Positions 34,201 through 41,768 of a stretch of 64,000 nucleotides of DNA are shown here, piece by piece. How positions within the stretch are numbered: the stretch's first letter is position 1; every line of letters starts with the position of its first letter. The position numbers and the translations under genes were made by a program. The notes beneath the pieces were generated by a model, which had not been told where the DNA came from, made no database searches, and saw only the letters and a program-made list of their open reading frames with translations. Origin of the DNA: Saprospirales bacterium (GTDB lineage Bacteria; Bacteroidota; Bacteroidia; Chitinophagales; Saprospiraceae); assembly GCA_016703765.1 (NCBI GenBank), contig JADJBL010000025.1, positions 1 through 64,000 on the forward strand, in the 5' to 3' direction.

Positions 34201-35172
34201 ATGAAAAAGGCATTAAAATGGATTGGTATTGTCCTGGGCGTTCTCGTCCTGATCTTGCTCCTCATGGCTGTATGGATTCAGTTTACCCCCATGCCCTCCT
34301 TTGAAGTCGTGGCGCCCCAGGTTACCGTGCCTGTGGACTCGCTTAGCATCGCAAGGGGTAAAAAGATCGTGGAAGCCACCTGCGTCCATTGCCATTTGGG
34401 AGAAGACGGCAAGATGAGCGGCCGTTTGTTCTCTCGTGCTACGGACCCCTTCGGAGAAATGTACTCGGCCAACATCACCCAACACCCCACCAAAGGGAAA
34501 ATGAGCTTGTATACCGATGGCGAACTGGCCTACCTGGTGCGCACCGGCATCAACCGCGAAGGGAGATGGGTGGGAGGTATGATGACCCATGCCAACATGT
34601 CGGACGAAGACCTCGGCTGCATGATCGCCTATTTGCGTTCGGATGCGGGCATTATGCAAGGCGCGGAGGCAAGTCACCCCCTTCCGGCCTACCTCGACAT
34701 GTTTATCGTAAAGGCGCTGGCCAAATTCGGGGTGTTCAAACCGACTCCTTACGACGGGAAGCCCAGAACGGCGCCTCCTGTTACCGATCAGGTTGCCTAC
34801 GGCCGCTACATCGTCCACGAGATATACGAGTGTTATGGCTGTCATTCTGCGAGCTTTGAGACCAACGATCCGGTCAACCCCGAAAAGTCTCCCAACTATT
34901 TTGGCGGCGGAAACAAGGTGCCGGATGAGGAGTTCAACGAAATCCCTTCCCGCAACATCACCCCCAGCAAGACCTACGGCATTGGCAACTGGACTTACGA
35001 CCAATTTTTCGCAGCCGTAAAGACGGGCGTGCGTCCCGACGGCTCGATGCTGGGGATTCAAATGCCGCGCTATGCAGCCCTCGACTCCCTAGAGGTAACC
35101 GCCATCTGGGCCTACCTGCAGACCGTACCGGTCATCGACACCGATCCACTGGCGGCGCCGGAAAAGAAATAG
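34201..35172 (+). CDS. Membrane-anchored diheme cytochrome c
   Basis: 323 residues. An N-terminal helix (WIGIVLGVLVLILLLMAVWI) without a clear cleavage site anchors the protein, with the rest in the periplasm. Two haem c motifs are present, CVHCH at 61-65 and CYGCH at 211-215, giving two cytochrome c domains of about 130 residues. Possible methionine ligands occur at MMTHANMSDED and MLGIQMPRYAAL. It resembles the cytochrome subunits accompanying dehydrogenases, but no dehydrogenase gene is adjacent, so its electron donor is unknown. The small membrane gene that follows may be co-transcribed (27-base gap). Confidence 0.9.
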   Translation: MKKALKWIGIVLGVLVLILLLMAVWIQFTPMPSFEVVAPQVTVPVDSLSIARGKKIVEATCVHCHLGEDGKMSGRLFSRATDPFGEMYSANITQHPTKGKMSLYTDGELAYLVRTGINREGRWVGGMMTHANMSDEDLGCMIAYLRSDAGIMQGAEASHPLPAYLDMFIVKALAKFGVFKPTPYDGKPRTAPPVTDQVAYGRYIVHEIYECYGCHSASFETNDPVNPEKSPNYFGGGNKVPDEEFNEIPSRNITPSKTYGIGNWTYDQFFAAVKTGVRPDGSMLGIQMPRYAALDSLEVTAIWAYLQTVPVIDTDPLAAPEKK

Positions 35173-35199
35173 CCCATTCTCTAAAAAAGAGGAACTGAT

Positions 35200-35618
35200 A
35201 TGAAAAAGCTCAAATGGTGGATGCTCATTGTCGGAGGATTTTATACCCTCCTTACTGTAATGAACCTGATCTTCCTGTTTGTAAAACCTGATTTCTTCGC
35301 CGAGCAACTCCCCCCTCTCTATGCCGGGAATGAACTCGCTGCGAGCGCTTTTTCCGATGCCTGGCTGGTATTTGTCTTCGAACTGGGCGTATTGGGAGGT
35401 ATGTTGCTCTATGCATCCGGGAAGCCGGAAAAAGCAGGATGTTGGTGTTGACGGTCATTTTTGCCGAAGTATTTCGGGGCATTGTGGCCGATGCGGTATG
35501 GATCGGCCGCGGCTATGCGGCTTCGGAGTACATTCCCTTCATAGTTATTCACCTCCTGATCATCGTCACCGGCTGGCTTTTTCTGCGGCAGGCCGGTAAA
35601 GAAAACCCTGTTATTTGA
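35200..35618 (+). CDS. Four-helix membrane protein of unknown function (frameshifted)
   Basis: The family is not recognised. The frame from ATG 35200 carries two helices (WWMLIVGGFYTLLTVMNLIF and WLVFVFELGVLGGMLLYASG) and stops early. Adding one base to the A-run at 35429-35433 continues as KSRMLVLTVIFAEVFRGIVA and then IVIHLLIIVTGWLFLRQAGK, ending at 35616-35618. The restored protein is about 139 residues with four membrane helices. Homopolymer deletion in the read data is likely. It sits between the diheme cytochrome c and a DUF4440-like protein on the same strand. Confidence 0.68.
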
Positions 35619-35655
35619 CTCTTAACTTCATTTAAATCCAAAACCATAATTCATT

Positions 35656-36138
35656 ATGAAAACCTCCTTCTTTTCTTTCGCAAAAATGTTTTCCCTGGCC
35701 GCCGTCCTTTTACTGGCAAATGCACTGACGGCTCAAACTGCAGCCGACGAAAAAACCATCCTCGGAATGACCGATAAATGGATGGAAATTTCCAAATTGG
35801 GCGACGCCAATGCCATGACAGAACTCTACGCCGACAAGGCTACCGCGATCTTTTTCGACGGAACCGTGGTGAACGGAAAGGAAGCCCTTCGCGAAACCTT
35901 TAAGGTATTTATGGCCAACCCCAACCCGGACGATACCATGGAACTGGACGAAAAATCCGTCCGCTTCCTCGATGCGGACCATGCGGTCCTGACTTACCGG
36001 ATGCACGGCACGACCAGCATGGAAGGCCAGAAGATGGACTGGAAAGCCGTAGGCACAGCCGTCCTGGTCAGGAAAGGCGCCAACTGGCTGATCGAACTCA
36101 ACCAGGACACCCCTATCATGCAAATGCCCGGACAATAA
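35656..36138 (+). CDS. Secreted DUF4440/SnoaL-like protein
   Basis: 160 residues with a Sec signal peptide (FSLAAVLLLANALTAQ). The mature part is an NTF2-like cone: ILGMTDKWMEISKLGDANAM, TELYADKATAIFFDGTVVNG and KEALRETFKVFM. Then come strands ending with WLIELNQDTPIM, the usual DUF4440/SnoaL pattern. Some members bind small hydrophobic ligands or act as isomerases; no catalytic dyad is evident here. An intrinsic terminator follows 30 bases after the stop. Confidence 0.85.
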   Translation: MKTSFFSFAKMFSLAAVLLLANALTAQTAADEKTILGMTDKWMEISKLGDANAMTELYADKATAIFFDGTVVNGKEALRETFKVFMANPNPDDTMELDEKSVRFLDADHAVLTYRMHGTTSMEGQKMDWKAVGTAVLVRKGANWLIELNQDTPIMQMPGQ

Positions 36139-36167
36139 TCCTATTTATAATTCAGGGTATCTTAAAA

Positions 36168-36200
36168 GCGGTTGGAGAAGTCTTCTCCGGCCGCTTTTTT
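36168..36200 (+). terminator. Intrinsic terminator
   Basis: GCGGTTGGAGAAG pairs with CTTCTCCGGCCGC (11 of 13 positions) over a one-base loop and is followed by six T. It lies 30 bases after the DUF4440-like gene. Confidence 0.75.
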
Positions 36201-36221
36201 AGCGCCGCCTTCGGCGGCGCT
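36201..36221. repeat. Short perfect palindrome
   Basis: AGCGCCGCC-TTC-GGCGGCGCT directly follows the terminator above. It belongs with the palindrome at 36230 as a second hairpin in tandem. Confidence 0.6.
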
Positions 36222-36229
36222 GGGGTTTT

Positions 36230-36274
36230 AATAAGGGGAGGATGTGCCGCCTTTGGCGGCACATCCTCCTTATT
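36230..36274. repeat. Long palindrome, about 20-bp arms
   Basis: AATAAGG(GG)AGGATGTGCCGCC pairs with GGCGGCACATCCTCCTTATT around TTT; the left arm carries two extra G. It is located between the terminator and the promoter region of the hybrid regulator gene (ATG 36357). Confidence 0.65.
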
Positions 36275-36356
36275 AATTTTGTGTTTTTGTGATTTTGCAC
36301 AACTTGAGTTACTTTCGAAGTAGGATTATTGGAATACCCCCAAACCAACTTCAATT

Positions 36357-39251
36357 ATGAAACTCAGGATCGCCTTGTTGTGTGTGCTGACTCTTGCGGT
36401 GGGCCTGACTTCCCATGCCCAGAAGGGATACATCGACAGCCTCCGGACGGTTTTTCAGAATGAAAAAGACCCCGCCAAAAAGATCGATGTGTTTTACGCC
36501 ATCGCCTTCGAAGTGGCCCTCGATAACCCCGCACTTCAATTTGCGTACGCCGACAGCATTGCTGCCCTGGCTAAAAAATCCGGCTACCGCAAGGCCGATG
36601 CGATGGTCCACTACCTGAGAGGGCATGGCTATCTCGACGAGCAGAAACCCGACCTGGCCCTGGAAGAATTTCGCGAAGAATGGCGCATCTACAAAGAGAT
36701 CGGCGATAAAAAGGAAGAACCGACCGCCCTGGGCAACCTCGCGCAAGCCTGGTCGGACCTGAACCATACCGATTCGGCAGTGGTGTATTATTTCGCCTCC
36801 ATCAAACTGGACGAAGAACTGGGCAACTTGCTCGACGCATCCATCGACTACAACAACATCGGCAATCTATACAGCGACGACGGCGCCTACGACAAAGCCA
36901 TCGAACTCTTTGAGAAGTCGCTGAACATCCGCAAACAATTGGGGGTGGAGAAACGCTATGTGCAGTGCTACCACAACCTGGCGGTGGCTTACGGCCGGAA
37001 AAAGGATTTTGCAAAAGCGGAAGAATACGCCCGTATCGGCCTGGAATACGCTGTGAAGTACGAAAATACCGCCTATGCAGGCTTCATCACCAACAGCATG
37101 GGCAACGACCTGAACGCGGAAGGCCGGTCCAGGGAGGCTATTCCCTGGCTGGAGCAAGCCTATGGACATTTCAGCGCCCTGGGCCATAAATACTACCAGG
37201 CCTATCCGCTCTATAACCTGTCCATAGCCTATACCCAAATCGGGCAGCCGGCCCGGGGGCTGGAGTATGCGCGTAAAGGGTATGGCATCGTGGAAGAAAA
37301 CAACTTCGGGGGCGATTTTCACGAATTGTATTTCAAGGCCTTTGCGCTGGCTTACGAAGGATTGAACGACTACCGGCAGGCCTTCGAATGGTACCGGAAG
37401 TACGTCACCCTCGCCGATAGCGTGTTCAAATCGGACAACGCCCGGAAAGTGGCGGATGTGGAGGCCCGCTACGAAAACCAGAAAAAGGAAGCCCAGCTCG
37501 CCAAACAGGAACTGGACCTGGCCCGCCAGGCCAGCCAGAAAAGAATTATCCTCATCTCAGGCATTGCCCTGGTGCTGGCCCTGGCAGGGCTTTTTCAATA
37601 TGTCCGGACCCGGCAGAGAGGCAAGCAAAAAGAGGCCGAACTTAAAGCCCAACTGGAGCACGCCGAAGCCGAGAAACTCCGGGAGTTGAACGAAGTCAAA
37701 TCCACCTTTTTCGCCAATATCAGCCACGAGTTCCGAACCCCCCTTACCCTCATCATCAGCCCGCTGGAGCAGATCATCGGGGGCTCTTTTAAAGGGGATT
37801 TGCAGAAATACTACCGGATCATGCTTCGCAACGGCCGCGGCCTGCTGCACCTAGTCAATCAGCTCCTCGACCTCTCGCGTCTGGAAAGCGGGAAACTCGG
37901 CCTCCAGGCCTCTGAAGGAGACCTGACGGCTTTTGTCAGCGCCATCGCCGGCTCGTTTGAGAGTCTGGCCGTGCGCCAGCAGATCGATATGCAGTTGCAC
38001 TTACCCCCGGAGCCGCTGCGCTGTCATTTCGATCGGGATAAAGTGGAAAAGATCATCGTCAACCTCATGTCCAACGCATTTAAATTCACCGGCGAAAACG
38101 GGAAGATCCTCGTCGCATTGAAGGGCGACGGACAATCGGCCGAACTGCGCATCACGGACACCGGCATGGGCATACCAGCCGACCAAATGGAACGCCTCTT
38201 CGACCGCTTCTATCGCTCCACTGCATCGGAGCTGCAGGCGGGTAGCGGCCTGGGCCTGGCCTTGACGAAGGAACTCGTAGAGATCCATGGCGGAAGCATC
38301 CAGGTGGACAGCAAGGAGGGAAAAGGTACATCCTTCCTCCTTACGCTTGCTACCGGACGCAGCTTCTTCAAGCCGGATGAAATCGTGGAGCCCACGCCCG
38401 ACAAGGAGATCATCCCTTCGGCCGCCGCCATTCCCCCGCCACAGAAAAAGGCGGCCAAAACAAAAGAAACCGCTGTCACCGAAGCGCTCACCCCCGTTGG
38501 GAAGCCTCTGATCCTCATCGCCGAAGACAACGCCGACGTCCGGACCTATATCCGCGAGCAACTGGAAGGACCCTACCGGATCCTCGAAGCTGAAAACGGC
38601 CGCGATGGCCTGGCCAAAGCCATAGATCAAACCCCCGATCTCATCATCACGGATATCATGATGCCGGAAATGGACGGGATCGAGTTTTGCAAACAATTGA
38701 AAGCCAACGAAAAAAGCAGCCATATCCCCATCGTTATGCTCACCGCCCGCGCCGATCGCGACGATAAACTGGAGGGATTGCAGACCGGCGCCGACGATTT
38801 TCTGGCCAAACCTTTCGACGCCAGGGAGTTGCAGGTCAGGGTGTCCAACCTCCTCACCCAGCGGAAAAAGCTGCAGGAGCACTACCGCCGCAGCCTCACT
38901 TTCGCCACAGCAGAGGTGGAAGCCGAAAGCATGGACTCCACTTTCCTGCACCGGGTGCGGGAAGCCATAGAAGCAAACCTCGAAGATGAAGGGTTTAGCG
39001 TGGTGGAACTCGGACAGCAGATAGGCATGAGCCGTAGCCAGCTCCACCGTAAACTATCGGCCCTGACCGGCTTTTCTCCCAACGAGGTCATCCGCAATAT
39101 GCGGCTCGAACGCGCAAAGCAACTCCTGGAGAAAAAGGCCGGCAATGCCGCTGAAATAGCCTACCGCTGCGGGTTTAGCAGCCCCACTTATTTTACGAAG
39201 TGCTTTAAGGAGTATTTCGGGATGTTGCCTAGCGAGGTAAATTTGGTTTAG
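36357..39251 (+). CDS. Hybrid two-component regulator (TPR-HisKA-HATPase-REC-AraC)
   Basis: One chain of 964 residues carries a whole signalling path. After a signal peptide, residues about 40-370 are TPR repeats (ALGNLAQAWSDL, DYNNIGNLYSDDGAYDKAIE) in the periplasm. One membrane helix follows (ILISGIALVLALAGLFQYV, about 399-417). The DHp domain has His near 461 in ANISHEFRTPLTL. The ATPase domain has NLMSNAFKFT and DTGMGIP, then GSGLGLALTKEL. The receiver is at about 715-835 with the acceptor in LIITDIMMPEMDG. An AraC-type double helix-turn-helix is at about 868-963. The TPR sensor differs from the propeller sensor of polysaccharide-utilisation HTCS. Targets are unknown. The stop codon lies inside a repeat. 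Confidence 0.95.
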   Translation: MKLRIALLCVLTLAVGLTSHAQKGYIDSLRTVFQNEKDPAKKIDVFYAIAFEVALDNPALQFAYADSIAALAKKSGYRKADAMVHYLRGHGYLDEQKPDLALEEFREEWRIYKEIGDKKEEPTALGNLAQAWSDLNHTDSAVVYYFASIKLDEELGNLLDASIDYNNIGNLYSDDGAYDKAIELFEKSLNIRKQLGVEKRYVQCYHNLAVAYGRKKDFAKAEEYARIGLEYAVKYENTAYAGFITNSMGNDLNAEGRSREAIPWLEQAYGHFSALGHKYYQAYPLYNLSIAYTQIGQPARGLEYARKGYGIVEENNFGGDFHELYFKAFALAYEGLNDYRQAFEWYRKYVTLADSVFKSDNARKVADVEARYENQKKEAQLAKQELDLARQASQKRIILISGIALVLALAGLFQYVRTRQRGKQKEAELKAQLEHAEAEKLRELNEVKSTFFANISHEFRTPLTLIISPLEQIIGGSFKGDLQKYYRIMLRNGRGLLHLVNQLLDLSRLESGKLGLQASEGDLTAFVSAIAGSFESLAVRQQIDMQLHLPPEPLRCHFDRDKVEKIIVNLMSNAFKFTGENGKILVALKGDGQSAELRITDTGMGIPADQMERLFDRFYRSTASELQAGSGLGLALTKELVEIHGGSIQVDSKEGKGTSFLLTLATGRSFFKPDEIVEPTPDKEIIPSAAAIPPPQKKAAKTKETAVTEALTPVGKPLILIAEDNADVRTYIREQLEGPYRILEAENGRDGLAKAIDQTPDLIITDIMMPEMDGIEFCKQLKANEKSSHIPIVMLTARADRDDKLEGLQTGADDFLAKPFDARELQVRVSNLLTQRKKLQEHYRRSLTFATAEVEAESMDSTFLHRVREAIEANLEDEGFSVVELGQQIGMSRSQLHRKLSALTGFSPNEVIRNMRLERAKQLLEKKAGNAAEIAYRCGFSSPTYFTKCFKEYFGMLPSEVNLV

Positions 39252-39331
39252 AAGGTTTAGAGGGTTTAGGAAGTTTAGAGGGTTGTTTTACAACCCTCTA
39301 AACCTCCTAAACCTCCTAAACCCTCTAAACC
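39245..39331. repeat. GGTTTAGA-type stem-loop repeat, copy 2
   Basis: The left arm has five GGTTTAGA-like units (39245-39285), mirrored by CTAAACC(T)CC units (39291-39331) around a TTTTA loop. The hairpin has arms of about 41 bases. The stops of the hybrid regulator (39249-39251) and of the convergent pirin gene (39325-39327) both lie in it, each read as GTT TAG. Confidence 0.75.
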
Positions 39332-40038
39332 TCCATGGGAACTTCCATCAGCAGCACCTTCGCCTTGCTATCGGCGCTGATGGAGATGGAGTCCGCGTCC
39401 CAGACGCCGAAGCCGTCGCGGGCATTTAGAGCCTGGCCTTCGATGGTGAGGTCGCCGTCGAGGATGAAGGCGTACACCCCATTGCCCGGTTTGCGGATCT
39501 TGTAGGTTTCCTGGCAGCCGGCCTCCAGCTCGCCGAGGTGGAACCAGGCGTCCTGGTGTATCCAAACCCCTTCGTCGTTGGAGTTGGGGGAGAGGATCTG
39601 GAACAGTTTGTTCTTCGTCTGGCCGCTTTGGAGGGTGATCTGGTCGTAGCGCGGCGTGACGTTCTTCTTGTTCGGGAAAACCCAGATTTGTAGGAATTTT
39701 ACCTCCTTATCCGTGTTTTTGTTGAATTCGCTGTGGTAGATGCCCGTTCCGGCGCTCATCACCTGCACGTCTCCCTTGCGGATGACGGCGACATTGCCCA
39801 TGCTGTCCTTGTGCTCCAGGTCTCCGTCGAGGGGGATGGAGATGATCTCCATGTTGTCGTGGGGATGGGTGTTGAAGCCTTTCCCCCCGGCTACCCGGTC
39901 GTCGTTGAGCACGCGCAGGACGCCGAAGTGGACGCGCTCGGGATTGTAGTAGTTGGCGAAGCTAAAGGTGTGGTGCGAGTCAAGCCATCCGTGGTTGGCG
40001 TGGCCGCGGGTATTGGCTTTGTGCAAAACGGTTTTCAT
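39325..40038 (-). CDS. Pirin family protein
   Basis: A 237-residue bicupin. The start at 40038 gives MKTVLHKANTRGHANHGWLD, the usual pirin opening. The metal site in the N-terminal cupin is visible: FNTHPHDNMEIISIPLDGDL supplies two His and a Glu, with a further His in GTGIYHSEFN. Pirins of this class (YhaK/YhhW-like) act as quercetin 2,3-dioxygenases or redox sensors. It starts five bases downstream of the PD40 lipoprotein gene, so the two are co-transcribed. The final valine and stop come from the inverted repeat. Confidence 0.92.
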   Translation of the reverse strand: MKTVLHKANTRGHANHGWLDSHHTFSFANYYNPERVHFGVLRVLNDDRVAGGKGFNTHPHDNMEIISIPLDGDLEHKDSMGNVAVIRKGDVQVMSAGTGIYHSEFNKNTDKEVKFLQIWVFPNKKNVTPRYDQITLQSGQTKNKLFQILSPNSNDEGVWIHQDAWFHLGELEAGCQETYKIRKPGNGVYAFILDGDLTIEGQALNARDGFGVWDADSISISADSKAKVLLMEVPMEV

Positions 40039-40042
40039 GACT

Positions 40043-41029
40043 TTAATTTTTATCAAACGCGTCGGCAAACCCGACGCGGTAAATATTCCCCAGCCCGTTT
40101 TCGATGCCCTCGCATTCGCGGATCAGGTCTTCCATTACGAGGGCGCTTTCGCCGCTGCGGGGCGCCCGCCGGGAGCTACTGAAATAAAAATTACGGCTTT
40201 TATCATCAACAAACGGGCAGTAATCCAGTTTAGGGGAATTGATCCCATTCTCCATGTGTCGGGCGGGCATCCATTGGCCGTTGTCGCCTTTTTCGCTGTA
40301 ATAGAGGTCTCCGCCGCCCAGGTCGTCCGGTCGTCCGTAGGAACTGAACACGATCAGATCTTCCGCAGGAGACACATAGGCATTGAACTCGTATTTTTTG
40401 GTATTGATCGCCGTGTCGAGCGATACCGGATCGAGGTATTGGCCGTCCTGAAACACACTCAGGTAGATATCCTCCGTCCCTTTGGAATTTTCATAGGCCG
40501 CCGTGAAGTAGATATTGCCGTTTGCGGCTACGGAGGGGTAGAACTCGTCTTCCGGGGTATTGACCGGAGGCCCCAGGTTTTGCGGCGCTCCCCAGCCGGT
40601 TTCCGTTCGATCCACATACCAGATGTCATAATCCACGCTCCCGTCCGTTTCGTTTACCGGGCGGTTGGAGGAGAAATACAGGCGTTTTCCCCCGGGGGCG
40701 AAAAAGGGCTCAATATCGCCGTGGGAGCCGGAAAACGAGGCCACTTGCGGAGGCTGCCACTGCCCGTTCTCCTGAACGATCTGAACGATGGCCCTCACCA
40801 GGTTATCCGGGCTCGACAGGGTGTAATAGATCTCCAGTCCATCGGGTGAAATGGCCAGGTCGCGCTCGTTGCGCGAGGTGGAAATGATACCTGGGGCGAA
40901 CAATTCCAGGGAGTCGGCAGCGCTGGAGATCGGAATTTCCGGAGAAAACTGTTCCGCAGGCGATATGCCGCAAGCGGCTACAAGCCCGAGCACAGCGAGG
41001 AAAAAGGGAGAAAAGCGGGGAAATTGCAT
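40043..41029 (-). CDS. PD40/TolB-like beta-propeller lipoprotein
   Basis: 328 residues with a lipoprotein signal (Cys20 in GLVAAC). The rest is a six-bladed propeller of PD40/WD40-like repeats: LAISPDGLEIYYTL, FFAPGGKRLYFSSN, PSVAANGNIYFTA, YVSPAEDLIVFSSY and YCPFVDDKSRNFYFSS. Such proteins bind other proteins or small ligands in the periplasm and are often coupled to signalling or peptidoglycan. It is the first gene of a pair with pirin. The first palindrome of the SET-gene pair begins 16 bases upstream. Confidence 0.87.
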   Translation of the reverse strand: MQFPRFSPFFLAVLGLVAACGISPAEQFSPEIPISSAADSLELFAPGIISTSRNERDLAISPDGLEIYYTLSSPDNLVRAIVQIVQENGQWQPPQVASFSGSHGDIEPFFAPGGKRLYFSSNRPVNETDGSVDYDIWYVDRTETGWGAPQNLGPPVNTPEDEFYPSVAANGNIYFTAAYENSKGTEDIYLSVFQDGQYLDPVSLDTAINTKKYEFNAYVSPAEDLIVFSSYGRPDDLGGGDLYYSEKGDNGQWMPARHMENGINSPKLDYCPFVDDKSRNFYFSSSRRAPRSGESALVMEDLIRECEGIENGLGNIYRVGFADAFDKN

Positions 41030-41044
41030 ATCGTTCCATATTTA

Positions 41045-41072
41045 GTGACGGGGTGACTAAGTCACCCCGTCA
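41045..41072. repeat. GTGACT-N-AGTCAC palindrome family, copy 4 (variant)
   Basis: This is the variant core GTGACGGGGTGACT-A-AGTCACCCCGTCA, in which the inner arm has CGGGG instead of CCGGG. It lies between the PD40 gene start and the SET gene stop, and is nearly identical to copy 5 on the other side of the SET gene. Confidence 0.82.
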
Positions 41073-41079
41073 TTATGAT

Positions 41080-41604
41080 CTACGGATGTGCCAGGCCCCT
41101 GGCCTCCAACTGCCCGCGGATGAAATCGGACAGTTCGTAATGCTGGAGGGTGTGCGGGGGCAAATGGGCGGCGCCTTGTATACGACCCAGGCAGCTTGCC
41201 TCCCGGCAATTGCACTGGAAGGGTTCTTCCATATCCCATTCGGTCGAAGGGTAGAAAAAGCGAAGCTCATCGCCCGGGGCGATGGGGCGCAGGCAGCGCA
41301 ACACTTTGCGGCGGGTGTCGAAGAACACGTTGGGGTTGCAACTGTGGTTGATGTACTGCAGAATTTTAGGGTAGAGCAGAATGTGGGTGTCGGCATTCAG
41401 TTGTACGGTCATTTGGCTGGGGCTCGCCTTGGTCGCCCGGGCCCGGAAGCTGCACAGGATGTCTCCTGTTTGAAAGGATCGGTTGGCGCAGAGCGATTTG
41501 AAAGTGCGAACTTCGGCGAATACCTCGCCGCTGGGATTTGGGTTCATTCCTTTAGATTTTCTCGATTTGGTTAACGAATAAGGTAGTCTCTTTAACGGCG
41601 TCAA
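41080..41604 (-). CDS. SET-domain methyltransferase
   Basis: A 174-residue protein with the SET-domain core. NHSCNPNVFF (86-95) is the conserved pseudoknot motif that binds SAM and the target lysine channel. GDELRFFYPSTEWD (111-124) gives the catalytic tyrosine. A post-SET-like cysteine group (FQCNCREASCLGR, C131, C133, C138) likely binds zinc. SET enzymes methylate lysines and are mostly eukaryotic; bacterial copies are scattered. An internal ATG (41547) that starts just before the domain is an alternative. The gene stands alone between two almost identical palindromes, 41045-41072 and 41620-41658. The target is unknown. Confidence 0.85.
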   Translation of the reverse strand: MTPLKRLPYSLTKSRKSKGMNPNPSGEVFAEVRTFKSLCANRSFQTGDILCSFRARATKASPSQMTVQLNADTHILLYPKILQYINHSCNPNVFFDTRRKVLRCLRPIAPGDELRFFYPSTEWDMEEPFQCNCREASCLGRIQGAAHLPPHTLQHYELSDFIRGQLEARGLAHP

Positions 41605-41619
41605 AAGTAATTAAATTTC

Positions 41620-41658
41620 ATATAGTGACGGGGTGACTAAGTCACCCCGTCACTATAT
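41620..41658. repeat. GTGACT-N-AGTCAC palindrome family, copy 5 (variant)
   Basis: This has the same variant core as copy 4, extended by the copy-specific arms ATATA/TATAT to 39 bases, fully paired. It begins 16 bases upstream of the SET gene's first possible start. Confidence 0.85.
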
Positions 41659-41737
41659 TTTTAAGCTCTGAGGTTTAGCGTGTTAGGCATATACCTATCT
41701 ATGGGTATAAACGTGAAAATGGGGGCTAACTTTTGGG

Positions 41738-41745
41738 TATTTTTG
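41738..41745 (+). promoter_or_regulatory. -7 promoter element (TATTTTTG)
   Basis: TATTTTTG fits TAnnTTTG and is 23 bases before ATG 41769. An overlapping near match, TAACTTTC (41746-41753), follows. Confidence 0.4.
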
Positions 41746-41768
41746 TAACTTTCGCAAAACTTCATCCC

